Origin: Alphaproteobacteria bacterium
GTDB lineage: Bacteria > Pseudomonadota > Alphaproteobacteria > DSM-16000 > Inquilinaceae
Direction of reading: 5' to 3'
Length of the DNA stretch: 64,000 nt
Assembly: GCA_028284045.1 (NCBI GenBank)
Contig: JANQSN010000057.1
Coordinates: 1 to 64,000 of the forward strand
In this document: positions 27,008 through 34,002 of the stretch, piece by piece
How the letters are laid out: every line of letters starts with the position of its first letter
How positions within the stretch are numbered: position 1 is the first letter of the stretch
Program-made: the position numbers and the translations under genes
The notes under the pieces: model-generated
Databases searched by the model: none
Told to the model about the DNA's origin: nothing
Seen by the model: the letters and a program-made list of their open reading frames with translations, nothing else

Positions 27008-27733
27008 ATGACACTGATCGTTCGGGTGTACGCGGCCGAGAAGAAGGCCCGCGACGCCGCGGCGAAGCTGAAAGCCGAGGGCTACAGCGAGGACAAGATC
27101 CTCCTGATGGCACCGAAGGCCGACGCGGACCCTGGCGAAGCGGTTGCCGCTGCGGTCGCGAGCGGACATCTGCCGAGCAACTACGCCATCATGGCGACCG
27201 ACAACCTGAAGGAAGGCCGATCCGTCGTCGCGATCGACCCGCCCTTCGGCGCCGGTCTTGGCGCGACCGAGGTTCTGGACAGCTTCGGCCCCGTCAAGGA
27301 GGACAAGGCGCCGGACACGACCTACCAGTCGACCTACACCACCGAAGGCATCGGCCTTCCGCTGCTGTGGAATGGCAAGAGTTGGTTCGCCGGCCTGTTC
27401 GGCGGCGAGCTGAGCAACTCTGCGCCGCGCGCCAAGCTGTCGGACGATCCGACGCCGCTGTCCTCCCGTTTGGGCATGACGGTGCTGAAGGAAGACAAGA
27501 AGGATCGGACGCACAGCTACGGCCAGCCGCTGCTGACGTCGAAGCAGTACATCCTGGGCGAGCCGAAACTGACGTCCGAGGCGGCGCCGTTCTCGGCCCG
27601 CATCGGGATGAAGCTTCTCACCGAGAAGAAGGAAGGTGAATGGACGACCGACAGCTTCGGCAACAAGCTGCTGTCGTCGGACCCGGCGCCGCTGTCCAGC
27701 GCGATGGGAATGACCGTCCTGACCAAGGAGTGA
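27008..27733 (+). CDS. Unknown protein encoded between two pucBA pairs; three C-terminal repeats
   Basis: A 241-aa soluble protein with no signal peptide or membrane segment. Residues 1-96 look like one alpha/beta domain: a strand TLIVRVYA, a helix with AAAKLKAEGYSEDKI, a second strand, then GRSVVAIDPPFGAG followed by EVLDSFGP. This weakly resembles the general-stress YflT/GS17M fold (my inference, not a firm match). The second half has three copies of a motif KL-x(3-4)-(D/A)PxSSxxGMxxL at about 143-161, 187-205 and 220-239. Those copies are separated by charged linkers. Codon use matches its neighbours. It begins 132 bp after pucA1 and ends 69 bp before pucB2, so it is cotranscribed with the antenna genes. 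A role in LH2 assembly, spectral form or antenna regulation is plausible but unproven. Confidence 0.85.
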   Translation: MTLIVRVYAAEKKARDAAAKLKAEGYSEDKILLMAPKADADPGEAVAAAVASGHLPSNYAIMATDNLKEGRSVVAIDPPFGAGLGATEVLDSFGPVKEDKAPDTTYQSTYTTEGIGLPLLWNGKSWFAGLFGGELSNSAPRAKLSDDPTPLSSRLGMTVLKEDKKDRTHSYGQPLLTSKQYILGEPKLTSEAAPFSARIGMKLLTEKKEGEWTTDSFGNKLLSSDPAPLSSAMGMTVLTKE

Positions 27734-27802
27734 GCTCAGGATCCCGAGTAACGGTTTAGGGATCCCGGCATCACGCGTACGGGTACAACTGGAGAGAAAG
27801 CC

Positions 27803-27967
27803 ATGGCAACTGACTTGGACGACCCCAACCGGGTGTGGCCCACCGGCCTGACCATTCGGGAGTCGGAAGAACTGCACAAGCACGTCATCGACGGTGCGCG
27901 TGTCTTCTTCGCGATCGCCCTGTTCGCCCATCTGCTGGCGCTTGCCTTCTCGCCCTGGGGCGGATGA
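27803..27967 (+). CDS. pucB: LH2-type light-harvesting protein, beta chain (copy 2)
   Basis: A 54-aa LH2 beta chain nearly identical to copy 1: five substitutions (D9N, I24L, I28V, F44L, F47L), the last two flanking the bacteriochlorophyll ligand His43. ATG start with GGAGAG upstream. The gap between the unknown gene and this start (69 bp) contains GGATCCCG twice, 16 bp apart, but no clear promoter, so it is probably read from the pucB1 promoter or by partial read-through. Confidence 0.93.
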   Translation: MATDLDDPNRVWPTGLTIRESEELHKHVIDGARVFFAIALFAHLLALAFSPWGG

Positions 27968-28000
27968 GCAAGGGTTAGGCAGAGATCAAGGAGATAGGTC

Positions 28001-28147
28001 ATGAATCAAGGCCGAATCTGGTGTGTCGTGAACCCGACCGTCGGGCTTCCGCTGTTCCTGGGCGGCGTGGCGGCGATCTCGCTGATCGTCCACTTCGCCG
28101 TCATGGGCAACACGGACTGGGTGGCGCGCTTCTTCCAAGGCGGCTGA
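28001..28147 (+). CDS. pucA: LH2-type light-harvesting protein, alpha chain (copy 2)
   Basis: A 48-aa alpha chain differing from copy 1 at six positions (25, 33, 35, 39, 41, 43). His31 and the Met1 start motif MNQGRIW are kept, and Phe44-Phe45 are again found in place of Tyr-Trp. Ala43 of copy 1 is Arg43 here, right beside the tuning residues. ATG preceded by AAGGAGA. Both copies therefore predict the same kind of blue-shifted pigment ring. Confidence 0.93.
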   Translation: MNQGRIWCVVNPTVGLPLFLGGVAAISLIVHFAVMGNTDWVARFFQGG

Positions 28148-28158
28148 TACCCAGGCAG

Positions 28159-28212
28159 CCTGATCTTAGGTAACTGCTGATCAGGGGGGGCGGGCTGACC
28201 ACGCCCTCCCCC
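28159..28212 (+). promoter_or_regulatory. Hairpins following pucA2 (same design as after pucA1)
   Basis: CCTGATC (28159-28165) pairs with GATCAGG (28179-28185). An overlapping G7 run plus CGGG (28184-28194) can pair with CGCCCTCCCCC ending at 28212. The stem sequences differ from those after pucA1 while the architecture is kept, which argues for selection on RNA structure. Confidence 0.6.
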
Positions 28213-28248
28213 TTCATCCCTCCGACGATTTGCAGGTTCGATCGACAC

Positions 28249-29679
28249 GTGGTCCGGGTAGCGAAGCGACTGACCAAGGCGTGGGTCTCATTGGGTCCGC
28301 GCTATTTGCCGTTCGCCGACGTCGCTACGGCGGACCTGCCTTTGAGCCGCTTGCTGCGGCTTTCGCTGTTTCAGGTCTCCGTCGGCATGGCGCTGGTGCT
28401 GCTGGTCGGCACGCTGAACCGCGTCATGATCGTCGAGCTGGACGTGCCGGCCTCGATCGTCGGCGTGATGATCGCCCTGCCGCTGGTCTTCGCGCCGTTC
28501 CGGGCGCTGATCGGCTTCCGCTCCGACACCCATCGCTGCGAGCTGGGCTGGCGGCGCGTGCCTTTCATCTGGAAGGGCACGCTGATGCAGTTCGGCGGCT
28601 TCGCCTTCATGCCGTTCGCGATCCTCGTGCTGGCGGGTCAAGGCCATGCGGCGACCCTGCCGGTGTGGATCGGCCAGCTCAGCGCGGCGGCGGCCTTCCT
28701 TTTGGTCGGTGCGGGCGTGCACACCGTCCAGACCGTCGGGCTGGCGCTGGCCACCGACCTGACGCCGCCGGAGTCCCACCCGAAGGTGGTGGGCCTGATG
28801 TATGTCATGCTGCTGGTCGGCATGATCGCCAGCGCGCTGATCTTCGGCTGGGCGCTGACCGACTTCTCGCCGGGCCGGCTGATCCAGGTGATCCAGGGCG
28901 CCGCCGTCGCCACCGTCGCCTTGAACGTGGTGGCGCTGTGGAAGCAGGAAACGCGCCGCCCGCCGCGCGGCGCCGCCCCCGCCGCCGCCCCAGATCCGAC
29001 CTTCCGGGAAAGCTGGGCCACTTTCTGCGCCGGCTCCTCGGCCATCCGCCGGCTGGTGATCGTCGGCCTCGGCACCATGGCCTTCGGCATGGCCGACATC
29101 CTGCTGGAGCCCTATGGCGGCCAGGTGCTTAGTCTTGGCGTCTCATCGACGACCAAGTTGACGGCGCTGTTCGCCTTCGGCGGCCTGATCGGGTTCGCCT
29201 ACGCCTCCTTCGCGCTCGGCCGCGGTGGCGATGCCTACCGCATGGCGCAGACCGGCGCCGTGCTTGGCCTGCCCGCCTTCGCGCTGGTCATCCTGGCGGC
29301 CCCGCTCGACCAGGTCGGGCTGTTCCTGGCCGGCAACGTCCTGATCGGCTTCAGCGCCGCGCTGTTCAGCCATGGCACGCTGACCGCGACCATGAACCGG
29401 GCGCCGAAGTCCCAGGCCGGCCTGGCGCTCGGCGCCTGGGGCGCGGTGCAGGCCACCGCGGCCGGCGTCGGCATGGCGTTGAGCGGGGTCATTCGCGACC
29501 TGGTGAACGCGGCGCTGGGCGCCGTGGAGCAGGTCTGGGGCGTGGCGGCCAGCGCTGCCGGCTACATCACGGTCTACTCGCTGGAAATCGTGTTGCTGGT
29601 GGTGACCATCGCCGCCACCCTGCCGCTGATCCGGCGCCGACCGGCGACCTCGCCGCGCGCCGTCGACGAAACCGGCTGA
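28249..29679 (+). CDS. pucC: PucC/LhaA-family light-harvesting complex assembly protein
   Basis: A 476-aa MFS-like (BCH family) membrane protein with about 12 hydrophobic segments, required for LH2 assembly and thought to deliver bacteriochlorophyll to antenna subunits. Segments typical of PucC/LhaA are LLRLSLFQVSVGMALVLLVG, LNRVMIVELDVPASIVG, FIWKGTLMQFGGFAFMPFA and ADILLEPYGGQVL. The GTG at 28249 is the first start; internal starts are possible. It lies 101 bp after pucA2, behind the hairpins, so its expression is probably lower than that of the structural genes. Confidence 0.93.
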   Translation: MVRVAKRLTKAWVSLGPRYLPFADVATADLPLSRLLRLSLFQVSVGMALVLLVGTLNRVMIVELDVPASIVGVMIALPLVFAPFRALIGFRSDTHRCELGWRRVPFIWKGTLMQFGGFAFMPFAILVLAGQGHAATLPVWIGQLSAAAAFLLVGAGVHTVQTVGLALATDLTPPESHPKVVGLMYVMLLVGMIASALIFGWALTDFSPGRLIQVIQGAAVATVALNVVALWKQETRRPPRGAAPAAAPDPTFRESWATFCAGSSAIRRLVIVGLGTMAFGMADILLEPYGGQVLSLGVSSTTKLTALFAFGGLIGFAYASFALGRGGDAYRMAQTGAVLGLPAFALVILAAPLDQVGLFLAGNVLIGFSAALFSHGTLTATMNRAPKSQAGLALGAWGAVQATAAGVGMALSGVIRDLVNAALGAVEQVWGVAASAAGYITVYSLEIVLLVVTIAATLPLIRRRPATSPRAVDETG

Positions 29680-29689
29680 GGTTCCGCCC

Positions 29690-30196
29690 ATGGCCCAGCG
29701 CCCGATCCTCCAATATCCCGATCCCCGGCTTCGCGAGCGATCGGCCCCGGTCACCGCCTTCGACGCCGGGCTTGAGCAGCTTGTCGACGACCTGTTGGAC
29801 ACGCTGTTCGCCACCGACGCGATCGGCCTCAGCGCACCGCAGATCGACGACCGGCGCCGCGTGCTGGTGACCGACCCGACGGCGGAACGGACCGACCCGC
29901 AGATCTACGTCAATCCGGAGATCACCGGCCGGGCGATGCCTGGGATCGTCGAGGAAAGCTGCCTGTCCCTGCCCGGCGTCGTCGGCAACGTCATCCGCCG
30001 CACGCGCGTCCGCGTCCGCGCCCAGGACCGCGCCGGTGCGCCGTTCGAGCGGGAGCTGGAGGGCATGGCCGCCGTCTCGCTGCAGCACGAGATCGACCAT
30101 CTCGACGGCAAGCTGTTCATCGACCGCCTGTCGCCGATCCGCCGGCTGCTGTTCTTTGCCAGCCAGAAGGCCAAGGCCCGCCGCGCCACCGGCTGA
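29690..30196 (+). CDS. def: Peptide deformylase, divergent second-copy type
   Basis: A 168-aa metalloenzyme removing the formyl group from nascent N-terminal Met. Motif 2 is E89-S-C91-LS and motif 3 is QHEIDHLDG with His133, Glu134 and His137, so metal ligands and the catalytic Glu are present. Motif 1 reads AIGLSAPQ instead of GxGxAAPQ, and motif 2 has Ser for the usual Gly, so it is divergent. No fmt gene is adjacent, as there would be for the housekeeping copy. It starts 10 bp after pucC on the same strand and is almost certainly cotranscribed with it. Confidence 0.88.
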   Translation: MAQRPILQYPDPRLRERSAPVTAFDAGLEQLVDDLLDTLFATDAIGLSAPQIDDRRRVLVTDPTAERTDPQIYVNPEITGRAMPGIVEESCLSLPGVVGNVIRRTRVRVRAQDRAGAPFERELEGMAAVSLQHEIDHLDGKLFIDRLSPIRRLLFFASQKAKARRATG

Positions 30197-30234
30197 CTGG
30201 CCCCGTTCGTACCCTCCGTTGCCCTCCAAGAATC

Positions 30235-30432
30235 GTCATAGCCGGGCTTGATCCACGGCTGTCCGATTGAGCGAACCTGGCCGAGGAAAGCGGTCGAATC
30301 CGCAACCCTTAGCCGTCATGCCCGCACTTGATGCGGGCATCTACGGGCCGCCAGCGGCACCGTCGCTCGCAATGACTGTGCGACAGCGACAGCGGCGAGC
30401 CGTGGATGGCCGGGTCAAGCCCGGCCATGACG
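30235..30432. repeat. REP-like palindromic intergenic repeats
   Basis: Two perfect 9-bp-arm hairpins with 5-nt loops: ATGCCCGCA-CTTGA-TGCGGGCAT (30318-30340) and ATGGCCGGG-TCAAG-CCCGGCCAT (30406-30428). The loops are reverse complements, so the two units are inverted relative to each other, bounded by CGTCATG (30314) and CATGACG (to 30432). A third, imperfect relative with CCGGGCTTGATCCACGG starts near 30235. This is the kind of short dispersed palindrome common in alphaproteobacterial intergenic DNA. No gene lies in 30197-30490. Confidence 0.8.
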
Positions 30433-30490
30433 ATCTTTGGAGGACGATCAAAGGTGCGGTTGGCCAATCCGGGCGCGCCCGCAGACGCTC

Positions 30491-31261
30491 CTACACGCTG
30501 AGGCCGAGCGGTGATAGGCGGGCCGCCATATCCTCCCGCCACCGAGTTAGCAGGTCCGCATTCCGCATCCGGCTGAGACCGAACCGGCGGAGCAAGTCGA
30601 ACCGTGCACCGTCGGTGCCGCCGAAGGTCGCGGCGACGCGCGGCGACCAATAGGCGACCGAGGCCTGCGCCGCGCCCGCCCCGATGTCGGCCACGATGCG
30701 CTTCAGCCCCTCCTCGCCCAGCGCCGCGTGGCGCGTCTCGGCGGGCAGGATCTCGCGGAAGGCATCAGCCAGCGGTTGGTAGGATCCCTCTGCCGCCTCG
30801 GTGAGCTGCACCACCGTCGCGCGCCCCATCAGCACGTTCATTGCGACGGCGTCCACCCATCCCTCGATCGGGTAGTGGAAGACGCTGAGTCGCCGGTCGC
30901 CACCCTGGCGCGCGGCACCGATATCCGCGTCGCGGGCCAGGCGCGCCGTCCAGGGCAAGTGCTGGGCGTAGCGGCCGATGTCGACACCGAATTCGCCCAT
31001 CACCGCCAGGACGCGCCCGGCATGGGCGAATTTCTCCGCGGTGATCTGCGCCGCGGCGATCCGCGCCGCGATGCCGGGGGCGGTGTTGATCACATCGGCG
31101 AAGCCGGAGGCGCCGGCCATCTCGCTGTCGACGAAGCGGGCCATGATCCGCAACAGCTCTGCGCGGTAGCGCGGCGGTGCGTTTTCCGGCGCCGACAGCT
31201 TGCCGCCGGCGCTCAGATAGTCCTCCACGGCCATGGTGTCGTCGGCGCCGTCACTGGTCAT
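30491..31261 (-). CDS. Additional PaaA/PaaC-family (phenylacetate oxygenase-like) protein
   Basis: A 256-aa protein of the ferritin-like phenylacetic acid catabolic family. Helical segments with EKFAHAGRVLAVMGEFG and EILPAETRHAALGEEGL carry Glu/His pairs spaced like diiron ligands. The true PaaA and PaaC are encoded upstream in the same operon, so this is a sixth component. Its start overlaps the end of paaE by 11 bp, which ties its translation to the epoxidase genes. It could be an alternative structural subunit or an accessory factor; the role is not established. Confidence 0.7.
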   Translation of the reverse strand: MTSDGADDTMAVEDYLSAGGKLSAPENAPPRYRAELLRIMARFVDSEMAGASGFADVINTAPGIAARIAAAQITAEKFAHAGRVLAVMGEFGVDIGRYAQHLPWTARLARDADIGAARQGGDRRLSVFHYPIEGWVDAVAMNVLMGRATVVQLTEAAEGSYQPLADAFREILPAETRHAALGEEGLKRIVADIGAGAAQASVAYWSPRVAATFGGTDGARFDLLRRFGLSRMRNADLLTRWREDMAARLSPLGLSV

Positions 31262-32327
31262 AGGACACCACCAGCGTGTCGGAGAGCGGGTAGCTCTGGC
31301 AGGTCAGGACATAGCCGCGGTCGACCTCGTAGTCCTCCAGCGCGAAATTGGCCTGCATCTCCACTTCGCCCTCCAGGACGCGCGCGCGGCAGGTCGAGCA
31401 GACCCCGGCCTTGCAGGCAAACGGTGCGTCCAGGTCCGCCGCCAACGCCGCCTCCAGCACGGATTGCCCGGACTTCGGCATGGGGACCGTGCGCGTCGCC
31501 CCGTCGAGGGTGATGGTCGCCGTCGTCTCCGCCCCGGCGCCCGCCCCGTTGGTCGCCGCGGGCGGCCGCTTGGCCCGGCCCGGCTGGCCGCTGGCGAACA
31601 GCTCGAATTTGATGCGCTCGGCCGGTATGCCATGCGCCTTCAAGGCCTCCGCGACGCCCAGCATCATCGGCTCCGGACCGCAGATGAAGGCGAGATCGGC
31701 GTCGGCGACATCGACCCAATGGGCGAACAGCGCCTCGCATTTCTCGCGGTCGACCCGGCCGGTGAACAGGTCGATGTCCTGGGCCTCCGCCTCGACGATG
31801 TGCAGGACCGACAGCCGGCCGAGATAGGTGTTCTTCAGGTCCTCCAGCTCCTCGCGGAACATGATGGAGGCGACGGTGCGGTTGCCGTAGACCAGGGTGA
31901 CGGTCGATCGCGGCTCCGCCTTCAGCACGGTCTTCAGGATGCCCAGCACCGGGGTGATGCCGCTGCCGCCGGCGAACAGCAGGTAGCTGCGCGCGGCCTC
32001 GGGGGCCAACGGCGCATGGAAATTGCCCATGGGCGCCATGGCCTCCAGCGCCATGCCCGGCTCCAGCGCTTGGTTCGCCCAGGTGGAGAAGGCGCCGCCG
32101 TCGACCCGCTTGATGCCGACGCGCAAGGCCGGCTCGTCGACGCCGGCGCAGATGGAGTAGGAGCGGCGCAGTTCCTCCCCGTCGAAGTCCCGGCGGAAGG
32201 TGAGGTACTGGCCTTGAATGAAGCGGAACGCGTCCTCTTCGCCGGCCGGCGGCTCCAACGTCACCACGACGGCATCGCGGGTCTCGCGCTGCACGTCGCG
32301 CACCGAGAGCCGATAGAACCGTGCCAT
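31251..32327 (-). CDS. paaE: 1,2-phenylacetyl-CoA epoxidase, reductase subunit PaaE
   Basis: A 358-aa electron-transfer subunit passing NADPH electrons to the PaaAC diiron centre. The N-terminal FAD part has LRRSYSICAG and the NAD part LLFAGGSGITPVLGILKTV. The C-terminal plant-type 2Fe-2S domain has ACKAGVCSTCRARV (C-x4-C-x2-C) and a fourth Cys in YVLTCQSYP. Full length. Transcribed after paaD with a 56-bp gap and overlapping the following paa-family gene. Confidence 0.95.
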   Translation of the reverse strand: MARFYRLSVRDVQRETRDAVVVTLEPPAGEEDAFRFIQGQYLTFRRDFDGEELRRSYSICAGVDEPALRVGIKRVDGGAFSTWANQALEPGMALEAMAPMGNFHAPLAPEAARSYLLFAGGSGITPVLGILKTVLKAEPRSTVTLVYGNRTVASIMFREELEDLKNTYLGRLSVLHIVEAEAQDIDLFTGRVDREKCEALFAHWVDVADADLAFICGPEPMMLGVAEALKAHGIPAERIKFELFASGQPGRAKRPPAATNGAGAGAETTATITLDGATRTVPMPKSGQSVLEAALAADLDAPFACKAGVCSTCRARVLEGEVEMQANFALEDYEVDRGYVLTCQSYPLSDTLVVSYDQ

Positions 32328-32383
32328 CCCGTCTGTCCCCTCCCCCTAGCCAGGCCAGCACACCCCAGGCGTGCGGCTCGGCG

Positions 32384-32917
32384 TCAGATGCACTTGAAGT
32401 AGTCGAACGGCTCCGCGCAGGCGTCGCATACCCAGCTCGCCTTGCACGGGGTGGAGCCGAACTGGCTGACCCGCCGGGTCTCGACCGACCCACAGCGCGG
32501 GCACGCGATCTCCGGCGTCACCAGCGCGCCGACGCCGCAGGCCGCGGTGCCCTCCACCGGCGGCGCGATGCCGTAGGCGCGCAGCTTCTCCCGGCCCTTG
32601 TCGCTGATCCAGGCGGTGGTCCAGGCGGGTGCGAGGCGCTTGACCAGACGCACATCCGTGATCCCGCGCGCGGCCAGGGCGGCGACGATGTCGAGATTGA
32701 TGACGGTGGTCGCCGGACAGCCGGAATAGGTCGGCGTCACCGTCACCGCCAACCCCTCCTCGGTCCAGGCGACGTCGCGGATGATGCCGAGATCGACCAG
32801 CGAGATCACCGGAATCTCCGGATCCGGCACCTCGTCCAGCCAGGTCCAGATCTCCGCCTCCGTCGGCCGCGGCGCGGTCTGGCCGGCGGCTGGAGTACAG
32901 ACCGTCGTCGTCACCAT
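32384..32917 (-). CDS. paaD: Phenylacetate-CoA oxygenase maturation protein PaaD
   Basis: A 177-aa protein with an N-terminal MIP18/DUF59 domain (WLDEVPDPEIPVISLVDLGII, TPTYSGCPATTVI) and a C-terminal four-cysteine zinc-ribbon (CPRCG about residue 139, then CKASWVCDAC). PaaD is needed for assembly of the PaaABCE epoxidase, probably by Fe-S or metal delivery. Overlaps the paaC stop by 7 bp. Confidence 0.93.
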   Translation of the reverse strand: MVTTTVCTPAAGQTAPRPTEAEIWTWLDEVPDPEIPVISLVDLGIIRDVAWTEEGLAVTVTPTYSGCPATTVINLDIVAALAARGITDVRLVKRLAPAWTTAWISDKGREKLRAYGIAPPVEGTAACGVGALVTPEIACPRCGSVETRRVSQFGSTPCKASWVCDACAEPFDYFKCI

Positions 32918-33660
32918 CTCGCCCCCGGATAGGCGCGCTGCAGGAACTGCATATCCGCCAGCACATAGCCCAGCGCCTCGGTATGCACGCCCGTCTTGCC
33001 GCCCTTCTGGACATGGGTGGAGGCCGGGCGGGCGAGCGTCGCCTGCGCCAGGACACGGGCCAGATCACCCTCCCAGAGCGGCTGGACGCTGCCGAGCGGC
33101 GGGCCGATGCCGGCCGCCGCCAGGTCCGCGTCGACTTGGTCTTCCAAAAACATCTCGCCCGTATAAGGCCACAGCGCGTCCAGCGCGGCCTGCATCCGTT
33201 GATGGCTCTCCGCCGTGCCGTCGCCGAGGCGGATGACCAAGTCGGCGCTGCGCTGGAGGTGGTAGGAGACCTCCTTCAGCGCCTTCTGGGCGATCGCGGC
33301 GACCCGCTCGTCCGCCGAGCGCTGGAGCGCACCAAGCGTGTGGAAGTGCCACAGGTCGAACAGAAATCCGCGCACCAGGGTGTGCGCCATATCGGTATTG
33401 GGGCGCTCCACCAGCAAGAGGTTACGGAACTCCCGGCTATCGCGCAGATAGGCTAGGTCGTCGGCGGAGCGCCCGCGGCCCTCCAGCTCGCCCGCCAGCC
33501 CCAGCCACATCTGGGTCTGGCCGATCAGGTCCAGCGCCGTGTTGGCGAGCGCGATATCCTCCTCGATCGCCGGGGCATGCCCGCACCATTCCGACACGCG
33601 ATGGCCGAGGATCAGGCAGCTATCGCCCATCCTCAGCGCGTATTCGAACAGCGGTCCCAT
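32911..33660 (-). CDS. paaC: 1,2-phenylacetyl-CoA epoxidase subunit PaaC
   Basis: A 249-aa structural subunit that pairs with PaaA in the epoxidase. Typical sequence includes GHRVSEWCGHAPAIEEDIAL, DLIGQTQMWL, AYLRDSREFRNLLLVE and KEVSYHLQRSADLVIRLGDG. It lies between paaB (3 bp gap) and paaD (7-bp overlap). Confidence 0.94.
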   Translation of the reverse strand: MGPLFEYALRMGDSCLILGHRVSEWCGHAPAIEEDIALANTALDLIGQTQMWLGLAGELEGRGRSADDLAYLRDSREFRNLLLVERPNTDMAHTLVRGFLFDLWHFHTLGALQRSADERVAAIAQKALKEVSYHLQRSADLVIRLGDGTAESHQRMQAALDALWPYTGEMFLEDQVDADLAAAGIGPPLGSVQPLWEGDLARVLAQATLARPASTHVQKGGKTGVHTEALGYVLADMQFLQRAYPGARW

Positions 33661-33663
33661 GGC

Positions 33664-33948
33664 CTACATGTGCCCCACGTCTTCCGGGATGTCGTAGAAG
33701 GTGGGGTGGCGGTAGACCTTGCTGTTGGAGGGCTCGAACAGCGGGCCCTTCTCGCCGGGGGCGCTGGCGGTGATGTGCCGCGCCTCGACCACCCAGATGC
33801 TGATGCCCTCATTGCGTCGCGTGTAGACGTCGCGGGCATGGTGCACCGCCATTTCCGCGTCCGGCGCGTGCAGGCTGCCGACATGGCGGTGCGACAGGCC
33901 GTGCTGGCCGCGGATGAAGACCTCCCAGAGGGGCCATTCCTTGGACAT
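33664..33948 (-). CDS. paaB: 1,2-phenylacetyl-CoA epoxidase subunit PaaB
   Basis: A 94-aa bridging subunit of the epoxidase. The sequence EWPLWEVFIRGQHGLSHRHVG and DAEMAVHHARDVYTRRNEG matches PaaB. It starts with ATG at 33948, 54 bp after paaA, and is followed by paaC after 3 bp. Confidence 0.95.
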   Translation of the reverse strand: MSKEWPLWEVFIRGQHGLSHRHVGSLHAPDAEMAVHHARDVYTRRNEGISIWVVEARHITASAPGEKGPLFEPSNSKVYRHPTFYDIPEDVGHM

Positions 33949-34002
33949 GCGTTTCTCCTCTCCCGCGCCGGGCGTCCCGCGGTCGGGCGGCGCGTCCGTG
34001 TC

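Noticed and set aside
27008-27733. Unknown gene as a degenerate pucC, pucE or LH2 gamma subunit
   Set aside because: It has no transmembrane segment, is too long for a gamma chain, and shares no motif with PucC.
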